Shown: piece after piece, positions 44,823 to 53,389 of the stretch
Layout: each line of letters begins with the position of its first letter
How positions within the stretch are numbered: position 1 is the stretch's first letter
DNA from: Streptomyces tuirus
GTDB lineage: Bacteria > Actinomycetota > Actinomycetes > Streptomycetales > Streptomycetaceae
Length of the DNA: 64,000 bases
Direction: 5' to 3'
NCBI RefSeq assembly: GCF_014701095.1
Contig: NZ_AP023439.1
Location: 3,398,001 to 3,462,000, forward strand
Position numbers and translations under genes: made by a program
The notes under the pieces: model-generated
What the model was told of the DNA's origin: nothing
The model's database searches: none
The model's input: only the letters and a program-made list of their open reading frames with translations

Positions 44823-45434
44823 ATGAAACTGGTGGTGCAGGAGTTTCTGTCGCTCGACGGTGTCTCGCAGGGGCCGGGCGCCCCGGACGAGGACACCAGT
44901 GACGGCTTCGAGCGGGGCGGCTGGTTCGTTCCGCATCTGGACGAGGAGTTCGAGCGGCTGGCCGGCAGCTGGCTCGGCGAGGCGGACGCGCTGCTGCTCG
45001 GCCGCCGGACGTACACGAGCTTCGCCCGGGACTGGCCGGCGATGACCGGCCATCCCCTCGCCGGGATCATGAACAGCCTGCCGAAGTACGTCGCCTCCCA
45101 CACCCTGACCGAGGCCGGGTGGGACCCGACCACGATCCTGTCCGGCGACGTCCCCGCCCAGGTCGCCGAGCTGAAGCGGCAGCCCGGCCGGGAGCTCCAG
45201 GTGCACGGCAGTGCCCGTCTCGCCCAGTCCCTGCTCGCCGCCGGACTCGTCGACACGCTCCGGCTGGCGATCGCGCCGGTCGTGGTCGGCCAGGGGCGGC
45301 GGCTCTTCCCGGACGGCGGCGCCCCCGCGGGGCTGCGGCTGACCGGCCACCGGACGACGCCGGGCGGTCTGTCGGTGCACGTCTTCGAGTCGGCGGGAGC
45401 GCCTGGCTTCGGGACGTACGGGGGCGGGGCGTGA
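44823..45434 (+). CDS. RibD C-terminal / dihydrofolate-reductase-like protein
   Basis: 203 aa: MKLVVQEFLSLDGVSQGPG at the N terminus, GEADALLLGRRTYTSFA (NADPH-binding), KYVASHTL, LQVHGSARLAQSLLAAGLVD, and IAPVVVGQGRRLFPDG, all standard for the RibD_C family of NAD(P)H-dependent reductases. Riboflavin synthesis is unlikely for a lone stand-alone domain; the substrate is unknown. ATG 44823 is preferred over GTG 44820. Confidence 0.9.
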   Translation: MKLVVQEFLSLDGVSQGPGAPDEDTSDGFERGGWFVPHLDEEFERLAGSWLGEADALLLGRRTYTSFARDWPAMTGHPLAGIMNSLPKYVASHTLTEAGWDPTTILSGDVPAQVAELKRQPGRELQVHGSARLAQSLLAAGLVDTLRLAIAPVVVGQGRRLFPDGGAPAGLRLTGHRTTPGGLSVHVFESAGAPGFGTYGGGA

Positions 45435-45492
45435 CACCGCGGGACCGGAAAAGGCGAGGCGGCAGACCACGAGGATCCCTACCCTCACCGGC

Positions 45493-45921
45493 ATGACAGG
45501 CCCACGGCACCACCCCGCACCGCCGCCTCCACCTCTGCCGCCACTCGAGGAGCTCCTCCCCTGCCCGTGCTGCGGCCACCGCACCCTCGGCGAGCTGTGG
45601 GCCTACGAGATCTGCCCGGTCTGCTACTGGGAGGAGGACCCCTTCCAGCTCCGCCACCCCACCTCCGGCGGCGGCCCCAACCACGGCCTGAGCCTGATCG
45701 AGGCACAGGCCAACTACCGGCGGATCGGTGCCGTCACCGAAGAGATGCGGCGATACGTACGGCCCCCACGGGACGACGAGCCCGTCGACCCGGGCTTCCG
45801 GCCCGCCGACCCCGGCCGGGACCCGTTCGAGCAGGGTCCGGCGCACGACCCGATGCCCGGCGACCTCACCACCCTCTACTACTGGCGCCCCACCTACTGG
45901 CGGCGGCACCTCGCGCCCTGA
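45493..45921 (+). CDS. CPCC-family cysteine-rich protein
   Basis: 142 aa. Starts with a Pro-rich stretch, then the hallmark LPCPCCGHRTLGELWAYEIC followed by PVCYWEEDPFQ: two CxxC pairs forming a zinc ribbon. NHGLSLIEAQANYRRIGAV is also typical. Common in Streptomyces and Gram-positives; function unknown, often near toxin-immunity genes, which is not evident here. Confidence 0.88.
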   Translation: MTGPRHHPAPPPPPLPPLEELLPCPCCGHRTLGELWAYEICPVCYWEEDPFQLRHPTSGGGPNHGLSLIEAQANYRRIGAVTEEMRRYVRPPRDDEPVDPGFRPADPGRDPFEQGPAHDPMPGDLTTLYYWRPTYWRRHLAP

Positions 45922-45951
45922 CAGCCTCGGCGGCCGCTTAACCTCGTACGC

Positions 45952-46770
45952 ATGACACCCCGCGCAGCCGCCCGCCCCTTCGGCACGGTGACGCGCGGGA
46001 CGACCAACCCGAACCGGCTGCGCCGCATGGACCGCTGGATCGCGGCCACGCACGGCGCCGAGCTGCGCCGCGCCGCCGACCCGGTGGCGGTCGACCTCGG
46101 CTACGGCGCCGCCCCCTGGACGGCCGTCGAACTGCTCCAGCGGCTGCGCACGGTCGCGCCGCGCACGCGCGTGGTGGGCGTCGAGATCGAACCGGCCCGG
46201 GTCGCGGCGGCCCTGCCCTACACACAGGCGGGGCTCGTCTTCCGGCACGGCGGCTTCGAGATCCCGATCCCCCAGCGGCCCCTGCTCGTCCGCGCGGCGA
46301 ACGTGCTGCGGCAGTACGACGAGGACGAGGTCGTGGCCGTGTGGGAGCGGCTGTGCGCGCGGCTCGCGCCGGCGGACCCGGCGACCGGGTCGCGCGGCGG
46401 GCTGCTGGTCGAGGGGACCTGCGACGAGATCGGGCGCCGCCACGTGTGGGTCGCGCTCGGTCCGGAGGGACCGCGCACGGTCACCTTCGCGACCCGGCTG
46501 GGCTCCCTGGAGCGCCCGTCGGACCTGGCCGAACGCCTGCCGAAGGCGCTCATCCACCGCAACGTCCCGGGCGAGCCGGTGCACGCCTTCCTGCGCGACT
46601 TCGACCGCGCCTGGGCGGCGGCCGCGCCCTACGCCTCCTACGGCGCCCGCCAGCGCTGGATCCGGGCGGTGCGGGACCTGACGGCGGACTGGCCGGTGAC
46701 GGACGGGCCGGTGCGGTGGCGGCAGGGCGAAGTGACGGTGCGGTGGGAGGCGTTGGCTCCGGGCGGCTGA
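45952..46770 (+). CDS. Class I SAM-dependent methyltransferase-like protein
   Basis: 272 aa. N terminus GTVTRGTTNPNRLRRMDRW, then the SAM-binding motif I AVDLGYGAAPWTAVELLQRL and motif II VVGVEIEPARV. Later strands (LLVRAANVLRQYDEDEV; GGLLVEGTCDEIG) fit a Rossmann fold. Substrate unknown. TAACCT at 45939-45944 ends 7 nt before ATG 45952, suggesting a nearly leaderless transcript. Confidence 0.8.
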   Translation: MTPRAAARPFGTVTRGTTNPNRLRRMDRWIAATHGAELRRAADPVAVDLGYGAAPWTAVELLQRLRTVAPRTRVVGVEIEPARVAAALPYTQAGLVFRHGGFEIPIPQRPLLVRAANVLRQYDEDEVVAVWERLCARLAPADPATGSRGGLLVEGTCDEIGRRHVWVALGPEGPRTVTFATRLGSLERPSDLAERLPKALIHRNVPGEPVHAFLRDFDRAWAAAAPYASYGARQRWIRAVRDLTADWPVTDGPVRWRQGEVTVRWEALAPGG

Positions 46771-46790
46771 GCTCTCGGATCCACGTTGGA

Positions 46791-46832
46791 ACGATCTCCG
46801 TGAGTCGTTCGTCACACAGACGGGGAGATCGT
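46791..46832. terminator. Possible stem-loop between methyltransferase and NlpC genes
   Basis: Perfect 9-bp arms ACGATCTCC (46791-46799) and GGAGATCGT (46824-46832) with a 24-nt loop, 20 bp after the methyltransferase stop. It could be a terminator or a leader element for the hydrolase gene. Confidence 0.4.
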
Positions 46833-46958
46833 GTCGCCGGGGGCATACCGGCGAGGGGGTGGCGGGAAGTACTACCCCTGTCGCTTTGCGAGCCGACATG
46901 GCAGCATCCCCAGGCGAACCGCACGTTACTGACGGTTAATCAGTTTGGGGGCCGAGGT

Positions 46959-48047
46959 ATGGGAACGGGCAAGCGTGGCCTGATGGCGACGGCGGTGGCC
47001 GTGGTCTGCGCGGTCACGGTGCTGGCCGCACCGGGCACGGCGTTCGCGAACCCGACCCCCTCGCCCACCCCGAGCGCGGGAGCGTCCCTCGCGCCCGCCA
47101 AGGACCTCGAGGCCGTCCGCAAGAAGCTCGACAAGCTCTACCGCGCCGCGGCCCGCGCCACCGACGAGTACAACGCCGCCGACGAGAAGGCGGACAAACA
47201 GTCCGCCCAGGTCGTCGAGCTGGCCAAGAAGATCGTCAAGGGCAAGGAGAAGCTCAGGAAACTGAGGGACCGCGCGGGCGCCGCGGCCGCAGCCCAGTAC
47301 CGCGGGGGTGGACTGCCCCCGGAGGCCCACCTGGTGCTGAGTGACGATCCTCAGGACTTCCTCGACGGCGCGGGCCGGGTCCGCGAGGGCCACCACGCGA
47401 CCAAGGGCCTGCTCGGCGAACTGACCCGCGCCCAGGAGGACTTGGAGCAGTACGCCAGGGACGCCTCCGCGCAGCTGAAGAAGCTGGAGGCGGGCCGCAA
47501 GGCCAAGGCCGCCGCGCAGAAGAAGATCGAGAAGCAGATCGCGCAGGCGGAGAAGCTCGAGTCCGCGCTGCAGAAGGAGGAGCAGGAGCGCCTCGCCGAG
47601 CTGGAGAAGGAGGCCGCGATCAAGGCGCAGACCGCCTGGCTCGACTCCGGCATCCTCGACGAGATCGACGGAAAGGCCTCGGAGCAGGGCAAGAAGGCCG
47701 TGAAGTACGCCACGGCCCAGATCGGCAAGCCGTACCAGTGGGGCGCCGAGGGCCCGAGGACCTACGACTGCTCGGGGCTGACGTCACAGGCCTGGATATC
47801 GGCCGGTCGCGGCATACCCCGCACCTCGCAGGAGCAGTGGAAGCGGCTTCGGCACATCGACGTCCAGGACATGCGGCCCGGCGACCTCATCATCTACTTC
47901 GGCGACGCCAGCCATGTCGCGATGTACATCGGCGACGGGGCGATCGTGCACGCCCCGCGCCCCGGCCGGACCGTGACGATCGCGGGGGCGGGCTCCATGC
48001 CCATCCTCGGCGTGGTCCGCCCGGACCCCGGCACCGGCGCCAACTGA
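46959..48047 (+). CDS. Secreted NlpC/P60 peptidoglycan endopeptidase
   Basis: 362 aa. The signal peptide (MGTGKRGLMATAVAVVCAVT... cleaved after TAFA) is followed by a long coiled coil (about 45-235, Lys/Glu/Ala-rich). The NlpC/P60 catalytic domain follows (about 245-362): nucleophile in TYDCSGLTSQAW, His in DASHVAMYIGDG and third residue in AIVHAPRPG. It cleaves stem peptides of peptidoglycan during growth or sporulation, like the RipA/CwlO type with a regulatory coiled coil. ATG 46959 has GGGGGCCGAGG upstream. Confidence 0.92.
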   Translation: MGTGKRGLMATAVAVVCAVTVLAAPGTAFANPTPSPTPSAGASLAPAKDLEAVRKKLDKLYRAAARATDEYNAADEKADKQSAQVVELAKKIVKGKEKLRKLRDRAGAAAAAQYRGGGLPPEAHLVLSDDPQDFLDGAGRVREGHHATKGLLGELTRAQEDLEQYARDASAQLKKLEAGRKAKAAAQKKIEKQIAQAEKLESALQKEEQERLAELEKEAAIKAQTAWLDSGILDEIDGKASEQGKKAVKYATAQIGKPYQWGAEGPRTYDCSGLTSQAWISAGRGIPRTSQEQWKRLRHIDVQDMRPGDLIIYFGDASHVAMYIGDGAIVHAPRPGRTVTIAGAGSMPILGVVRPDPGTGAN

Positions 48048-48055
48048 CCGCGGAC

Positions 48056-48384
48056 GGCGACCGGACGGCACCCGGGACGGCGGCCGGACGACACCGGGGA
48101 GGGCGGCCGGACGCCACCCGGCACTACGACCGGACGCCACCGGGGACGACGGCCGGACGACACCCGGCCCTACGACCGGACGCCACCAGGGACGACGGCC
48201 GGACGACACCCGGCCCTACGACCGAACGCCACCAGGGACGACGGCCGGCCGACACCCGGCACTACGACCGAACGCCACCGGGGACTGCGGCAGGACGCCA
48301 CCCGGCACTACGACCGAACGCCACCGGAGACGACGGCCGGACGCCACCCGGCACTACGACCGGACGCCACCAGGAAGAACGACC
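48056..48384. repeat. Minisatellite, 46-bp unit (dimer of about 23 bp), about 7 copies
   Basis: TACGAC landmarks recur at 48125, 48171, 48217, 48263, 48309 and 48355, an exact 46-bp period. Within each unit two related halves (ACCGGACGCCACCGGGGACG and GGCCGGACGACACCCGGCCC) show a 23-bp sub-period. 46 is not a multiple of 3, so the array is noncoding. It begins directly after the NlpC/P60 stop codon. Confidence 0.92.
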
Positions 48385-48670
48385 GGACCACGTCACACCG
48401 GATATCGGACACCCACGGTGACCTGACCCACGTGACCCACCGCACCCCCCGTCGCCCACAAACCGTGCGCCGGCGTGACGTTCGTCATCCCCGCAGCATC
48501 TCCGAGCTGTCCAACTGCGGGGCATATCGCGGCATATGACACTGACCGGTGGCACAGCGGCGTGGCTCACACCATTCCAATGCGGCGCCGACACCCGCTA
48601 TGGTCCGGCTCGGTGGGTCGAGGTCCCTCGCCCCACCGTGCCCTCGGGGGGAGGGAAGGAACCCAAGAAG
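48385..48670. promoter_or_regulatory. Upstream region of the receiver-PP2C gene
   Basis: 286 bp, noncoding. GGGGCATATCGCGGCATATGA at about 48518-48538 contains two GGCATAT copies 13 bp apart, a possible binding site. No promoter is clear. Confidence 0.3.
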
Positions 48671-50017
48671 ATGCCCGTACCCATACCGCGGCAGAGAGCG
48701 ATCCCGGCCGTGGAAAGTGGTCAGGCGCAGGCCGCGTCCCCGCACGGCGGCTCGGCCGAGGAGTCCGTACAGGACACCTCGCCCACGGGCCGCACGCCGG
48801 ACACCGCCGGGAACACCACGAACAAGGTGGAGAACAACACCGCCCACACCAACCTGACGCTGCTGCTGATCGAGGACGACCCGGCCGGTTCGCCGATCGT
48901 GCCGGACATGCTCGACCAGGCGGGCAAGCCGATCCGCGTCCGCACGGCCCGCAATCTGACGGAGGCCGGGCGGCTGCTGACCGACGACGTCCACTGCATC
49001 CTGCTGGACCTGGCGCTGCCCGCGCCGGGCCACGCCGACTCCGAGGACGAGCTCGCCGTGCTCAGGCACGTGCTGGAGCTCGCGCCCCGGCACGCCGTCC
49101 TGGCGCTGACCGCGTCCGGCGACGCCGAGCGCGGCGCCGAGGCGGTACGGGTGGGCGCCCAGGACTACCTCTTCCGCGACGAGCTGGACGGCAGGCTGCT
49201 GAGCCGCGCGATCCGCTACGCGGTGGAGCGCAAGCGTTCCGAGTCGGCCGAGCGCCGGCTCGCCGAGGGCCGGCTGCGCGCGCAGGAGAACCGCCGCCTG
49301 GAGCGCGGCCTGCTGCCGACGCCGCTGCTGGAGGGCTCCCCGCTGCGGTTCGCCGCCCGCTACCGCCCCGGCCGCTCACGCGCGCTGCTCGGCGGTGACT
49401 TCTACGACGTCGTCCGCACCCCGGACGGCACCGTGCACGCCATGATCGGCGACGTCTGCGGCCACGGCCCGGACGAGGCGGCCCTCGGTGTGGAGCTGCG
49501 GATCGCGTGGCGCGCGCTGACCCTGGCGGGCCTGTGCGGCGACCAGCTGCTGGGCACGCTGCAGCAGGTGCTGGAGCACGAGCGGGCCGACGACGAGATC
49601 TTCGCGACCCTCTGCACGGTGGACATCGCGCCGGACGGCCGCCGCGCCGGGCTCTGCCTGGCGGGACACCCGTCGCCGCTGCTGGCCCGCCCCGGCAAAC
49701 CGGCCCGGCTGCTGCCGTACGACAACAACGGACCGGCCCTCGGGCTGCTGCCCGGCGCCCGCTGGCCGCGGATGCAGGTGGAGCTGGGGGCCGAGTGGAG
49801 CCTGATGCTCTACACCGACGGCCTGATCGAGGGCCACATCGGCCAGGGCCGGGAGCGGCTCGGCCAGGACGGCATGACGGAGATGGTCCGCCGCCAGATC
49901 GCCGAGGGCCTGCGGGGCGAGCAGCTGCTGCGGGCGGCGGTGAACGAGGTGCGCGACCTCAACGGTGGCGAGCTGACGGACGACGTGGCGGTACTGCTGC
50001 TGGACCGGGTGCCGTAG
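48671..50017 (+). CDS. Response-regulator / PP2C (SpoIIE-type) phosphatase
   Basis: 448 aa. A disordered N terminus (1-60) precedes a receiver domain (about 62-180: TLLLIEDDPAGS, phospho-acceptor Asp in CILLDLALPAPG, Lys replaced near LFRDELDGRLL). A short coiled coil (AERRLAEGRLRAQENRRLER) links to a PP2C-type phosphatase (about 225-448) with metal Asp in LLGGDFYDVVRTPDG and MIGDVCGHGPDEAA, and ELTDDVAVLLL at the end. Such proteins dephosphorylate anti-anti-sigma factors in partner-switching cascades. No kinase or anti-sigma gene adjoins. ATG 48671 is chosen; no ideal ribosome site. Confidence 0.9.
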   Translation: MPVPIPRQRAIPAVESGQAQAASPHGGSAEESVQDTSPTGRTPDTAGNTTNKVENNTAHTNLTLLLIEDDPAGSPIVPDMLDQAGKPIRVRTARNLTEAGRLLTDDVHCILLDLALPAPGHADSEDELAVLRHVLELAPRHAVLALTASGDAERGAEAVRVGAQDYLFRDELDGRLLSRAIRYAVERKRSESAERRLAEGRLRAQENRRLERGLLPTPLLEGSPLRFAARYRPGRSRALLGGDFYDVVRTPDGTVHAMIGDVCGHGPDEAALGVELRIAWRALTLAGLCGDQLLGTLQQVLEHERADDEIFATLCTVDIAPDGRRAGLCLAGHPSPLLARPGKPARLLPYDNNGPALGLLPGARWPRMQVELGAEWSLMLYTDGLIEGHIGQGRERLGQDGMTEMVRRQIAEGLRGEQLLRAAVNEVRDLNGGELTDDVAVLLLDRVP

Positions 50018-50044
50018 CCCCGGCTCCGGCTGCTCCGGGAGCCC

Positions 50045-50395
50045 TTACCGGCCGCCGTTCCACGGGCCGTAGGGGCCGTCGCTGCTCGAGCCGCGGCTGC
50101 TGCGGCCGCCGCCCGGGAGCGCGCGGATCGCGGGCCGCACGTCGACCATGTACACGATCGTCGCGATGAGGCCGATGATCGGCAGGAACGACAGGATCGG
50201 GAAGAGCAGGTTCACCACGAAGGCGATCCCGAGGATGATCAGCCAGAAGGGCTTGGTCTTCTTGTCGGCCGCCCGGTAGGCGTCCTCCCGGCGCACAGCC
50301 GCGTCGAACAACGCGAAGCCGCTGAAAACGATCAGGGCCATGCTCAGAAGCCACATAAACCCTGCGAAGCCCTGCATCAGCACAACGTCCACCAC
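50045..50395 (-). CDS. DUF2516-family membrane protein
   Basis: 116 aa, three membrane helices (MWLLSMALIVFSGFALFDAA; FWLIILGIAFVVNLLFPI; SFLPIIGLIATIVYMVDVRP). A Gly/Ser-rich cytosolic tail ends it. Conserved in actinobacteria with unknown role. GTG 50395 is the likely start; a second GTG follows directly. Confidence 0.87.
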   Translation of the reverse strand: MVDVVLMQGFAGFMWLLSMALIVFSGFALFDAAVRREDAYRAADKKTKPFWLIILGIAFVVNLLFPILSFLPIIGLIATIVYMVDVRPAIRALPGGGRSSRGSSSDGPYGPWNGGR

Positions 50396-50484
50396 CTGAC
50401 TCGGCTCGTCCTACGCGGTCACCGTACCCGTACAACGGGCCGGACACCCCCAGGGTGCCCGGCCCGTGTGATCGCCGCGCCGTC

Positions 50485-51150
50485 CTACTTGGCGGAAGGC
50501 GGGGTGGGCTTCTTCGCGGTAGTGGGCTTGCGCTGCGGGGCCTTCTTGGGCGCGGGGGCCTTCTTCGCCGGGGCGGCGGCGGCCGGCTTGGCCGGCTCCT
50601 CCTTGACCTCGACCGGCTGCGGCTTCGGCTCGACGGCCACGGCCAGCTCCTCGACGCCCTCGGCGACGTCCTCGATGCTGTCGGCGGCCTCGCCGCGCCA
50701 GGTGCGCACGGCCTGCTCGCCGTGCTCGGCGACCTTCTCGTAGGTCTCGCGGGCCTTGACGGCGTACTCGGCGGCCACGCCGACACCGCGCAGCGCGAAG
50801 TCCTGGGCGCTCTCGCCGAACTTCTTCAGGTCCGCGTCGAGGTTGCTGCCGAGCTTCTTGAAGTCGGAGTCGAGGGAGCCGATGAACGCCGTGACCTTGG
50901 TCTGAAGGGTCTCCTGCGTCTCCCTGACGCGGGCGGAGGCCTCCTTGGCCCGGGCGGACGCCTTCTCCTGGACCGCCTTGGTGTCGGTGTTGCGCACGGC
51001 TTCGAACCGCGCGGGGGCCTCGGAGCGCAGCTGCTCCACCAGGGCCGGCACCTTCTTGGCCTGCTGAAGGGCGAGGTCGGCGGTGCCTGCGGCGAAGTAG
51101 AGCGGCGTCGGGTCGCTGAAGGTCTTGCGCAGGTCGTCGGTGATGGCCAT
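50485..51150 (-). CDS. HbhA-like coiled-coil protein with Lys/Ala/Pro tail
   Basis: 221 aa. N-terminal half is helical (MAITDDLRKTFSDPTPLYFA, ALQQAKKVPALVEQLRSEAP, then long heptads). The C terminus (about 170-221) is KKAPAPKKAPQRKPTTAKKP-like, the signature of mycobacterial heparin-binding haemagglutinin tails that bind polyanions. In Streptomyces the role is unknown (surface, polyphosphate or DNA contact possible). ATG 51150 has AGGAGG-like CGGGAGGACC upstream. It lies 87 bp downstream of the XRE gene on the same strand. Confidence 0.85.
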   Translation of the reverse strand: MAITDDLRKTFSDPTPLYFAAGTADLALQQAKKVPALVEQLRSEAPARFEAVRNTDTKAVQEKASARAKEASARVRETQETLQTKVTAFIGSLDSDFKKLGSNLDADLKKFGESAQDFALRGVGVAAEYAVKARETYEKVAEHGEQAVRTWRGEAADSIEDVAEGVEELAVAVEPKPQPVEVKEEPAKPAAAAPAKKAPAPKKAPQRKPTTAKKPTPPSAK

Positions 51151-51237
51151 GGTGAGGGTCCTCCCGGATTCTGTCTCGCTTGAGGGTTCGGCTGAGGGTT
51201 GTGTGATCCGCGGCGGGCGGCCCATGCCCTGGTCCGG

Positions 51238-51903
51238 CTAACCGGCCGTCTGCTGCGGATCGGTGTCACTGCCGCCGGTGCTCTTGCGGGTCCGGCGGGT
51301 GGCGGTCGTACCGCCGTCGTTCGTGCTGTCGCTCTTGCCGGCGCCCTTGCCGGCGGTCTTGCGGCTACGGCGCCGGGCGGGCCGGCCGCCGTCGGACGGC
51401 CCGGTCGGCGATATCTCGGTACCGGCGTCGGCGCCGGAAGCATCCCTGTCCACGCTCACCACACCGTCACCGGTGACGACCCCGACGACGCCCGCACCGC
51501 GGGCTCCGCCTTCGGCACCCGGGACATCGCTGCCGTCGACGCCGTCGCCGGTTCCGAACCCGTTCTCCTTGCGGAAGGACTCGTAGATCTGCAGCAGCAC
51601 CTGCTTCTGCCGCTCGCTCAGGGTCGGGTCCGCGAGGATGACGGCACGCGTCTCCACCTCGTCCCGGTCCCGCTCGGCGTCGAGAATGCCGGCCCGGACG
51701 TACAGGGTCTCGGCGGAGATCCGCAGGGCCTTGGCGACCTGCTGCAGCACCTCCGCGCTCGGCTTGCGCAGCCCGCGCTCGATCTGGCTCAGATACGGAT
51801 TGGACACGCCGGCGGCGTCGGCGAGCTGCCGCAGCGACAGCTGCGCGTTGCGCCGCTGCTCGCGCAGGTAGTCACCGAGATTGCCGACGTTGAGCGATGC
51901 CAT
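51238..51903 (-). CDS. XRE-family DNA-binding protein with basic tail
   Basis: 221 aa. The helix-turn-helix (about 7-62) is NLGDYLREQRRNAQLSLRQL then ADAAGVSNPYLSQIERGLRK. A dimerisation-like segment follows (ILADPTLSERQKQVLLQIYES). The tail is Gly/Asp-rich and then Arg/Lys-rich (PARRRSRKTAGKGAGK; TRRTRKSTGG), probably extra DNA contact. ATG 51903 is chosen; GTG 51912 is possible. A perfect 12-bp inverted repeat 27 bp upstream is probably its operator. Order xre - hbhA-like - DUF2516 on one strand suggests shared control. Confidence 0.88.
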   Translation of the reverse strand: MASLNVGNLGDYLREQRRNAQLSLRQLADAAGVSNPYLSQIERGLRKPSAEVLQQVAKALRISAETLYVRAGILDAERDRDEVETRAVILADPTLSERQKQVLLQIYESFRKENGFGTGDGVDGSDVPGAEGGARGAGVVGVVTGDGVVSVDRDASGADAGTEISPTGPSDGGRPARRRSRKTAGKGAGKSDSTNDGGTTATRRTRKSTGGSDTDPQQTAG

Positions 51904-51929
51904 GCCCTCCACGGTGCCGCATCTCGCTA

Positions 51930-51957
51930 ACTATTGCAAGCACCCGCTTGCAATAGT
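51930..51957. promoter_or_regulatory. Perfect 12-bp inverted repeat, operator
   Basis: ACTATTGCAAGC-ACCC-GCTTGCAATAGT, 27 bp upstream of the leftward XRE gene and 233 bp before the rightward MoxR gene. AT-rich core in a GC-rich setting; likely autoregulatory site of the XRE protein. Confidence 0.65.
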
Positions 51958-52189
51958 GCGCCATGCCACCCGGTGTCCTGTGACTCGATGGGCCGGCCCC
52001 GCGGGTGTGCGGCTGTGTGTCGCGCGCCGGAACGGTCGTGGCGCCGTCAGCGATTGACCTCCGGTTGCCCGCTTCTCTCACGCCGATGCCCGGCATCGCC
52101 CCCGGCGGCCTGCCACTCCGTCGTAGCGTCGGGGGGACGGGCCCACCGCCTCGTCGACGCAACGGCGCGCCACCGGCAAGGAGTTGATC

Positions 52190-53389
52190 GTGGACACACA
52201 CAACGCGCAGGACACCGCGAAGAGACTGCGGGCGATCGGCGACGAGTTGTCGGAGCGGTTCTACGAACGGGACGACGTGGTGCGGACGCTGGTGGTGACG
52301 CTGCTGGCCGGGCAGCACTCGCTGGTGCTCGGACCGCCCGGGACGGCGAAGTCGGAGCTGGCCCGGGAGCTCACGGGCCGGGTCGAGGGAGCGGCCTACT
52401 GGGAGATCCTGCTGTCGAAGTTCACCGCGCCGACGCGGATGTTCGGCCCCATCGACGTCGCCGCGCTGGCCCGGGGCGAGTACCGGCAGGTCTACGACGG
52501 CCGCGCCACCACCGCGCATGTCGCCTTCATCGACGAGATCTTCAAATGCTCCACGGCGGCGCTGAACGAGACCCTCGGCTACCTCAACGAGCGGATCTAC
52601 CACCCCGAGAACGGCGGCGAGCCGATCCGCTGCCCCCTGATCGGCGCCATCACGGCCAGCAACGAACTGCCCGCCGGAGAGGACTCCGCCGCGATCTACG
52701 ACCGGCTGCTGGTGCGGATCGAGGTCGGATACCTGGAGGACCCCTCGAACTTCGCCGCGCTGGTCCGCTCCGCGGTCGGCCGCCCGGCGGCACCGGAGCG
52801 GACCACCGTCGAGCTCGCCGCACTGCAGCACGCCGTGGCGGAGGCCGTCCCCGCCGTGGACGTCCCGGACGCGATCGTGGACGCGGTGTGCACGCTGCGG
52901 GCCGCCCTGCGCCGCAGGGAACTCGTCGCCTCCGACCGCCGCTGGCGGCAGGCGGTGGGACTGCTCCAGGCGTCCGCGTACCTCGACGGCCGTCCCGAGG
53001 TCGCCGAGGCCGATCTGTCGGTTCTGACACACGTGCTGTGGGACTCCCCCGCGCAGCGCCCGACGGTCGAGCGCGAGGTGCTGCACCTGGTCAACCCCGA
53101 CGCCAAGGAAGCGCTCGACCTGGCCGACACCATCGAGGAGCTGGAGGCCCAGCTCGACGCGATGGCCGGGCAGTCCCGCGAGGCGCTGAGCGAGTGGGTC
53201 ATCAAGCAGGCCCACAACAAGCTCGCCATGGCCGGGAAGCGGCTGGAGAAGCTGCGCGAGGAGGCGGCGAGCGCCGGCCGTTCCACCGCCGCCATCGACC
53301 GGGTCACCGGCCGCCAGCGCGCCGTCCGCGCCCGGGTGCTCACCGAGGCACTCGGCATGGACGCGAGCATGGTGCAGGCCCAGCTGTGA
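52190..53389 (+). CDS. MoxR-type AAA+ ATPase (RavA-like)
   Basis: 399 aa. Walker A LVLGPPGTAKSELAREL, Walker B AFIDEIFKCSTAALNETLGYLNER in two parts, and sensor region GAITASNELPAGEDSAA. This is the RavA branch of MoxR ATPases (FKCS, AITASNE motifs). C-terminal helices (about 290-399) fit the RavA extension. GTG 52190 follows AAGGAG at 6 nt; TTG 52184 touches that site and is excluded. It overlaps the VWA gene by 4 nt (GTGA). Confidence 0.92.
   Translation: MDTHNAQDTAKRLRAIGDELSERFYERDDVVRTLVVTLLAGQHSLVLGPPGTAKSELARELTGRVEGAAYWEILLSKFTAPTRMFGPIDVAALARGEYRQVYDGRATTAHVAFIDEIFKCSTAALNETLGYLNERIYHPENGGEPIRCPLIGAITASNELPAGEDSAAIYDRLLVRIEVGYLEDPSNFAALVRSAVGRPAAPERTTVELAALQHAVAEAVPAVDVPDAIVDAVCTLRAALRRRELVASDRRWRQAVGLLQASAYLDGRPEVAEADLSVLTHVLWDSPAQRPTVEREVLHLVNPDAKEALDLADTIEELEAQLDAMAGQSREALSEWVIKQAHNKLAMAGKRLEKLREEAASAGRSTAAIDRVTGRQRAVRARVLTEALGMDASMVQAQL

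Noticed and set aside
46771..46958. c-di-AMP (ydaO) riboswitch before the NlpC/P60 gene
   Set aside because: Streptomyces wall-hydrolase genes often have one, but I could not find its conserved core in this 188-bp leader; only a 9-bp stem with a large loop is seen.
48056..48384. CRISPR array
   Set aside because: The period is constant at 46 bp with no unique spacers; it is a simple tandem repeat and no cas genes are near.
51934..53385. Long in-frame extension upstream of the VWA gene
   Set aside because: It overlaps the MoxR ATPase in another frame and is Arg/Gly-rich noise; the GTGA overlap gives the true start.
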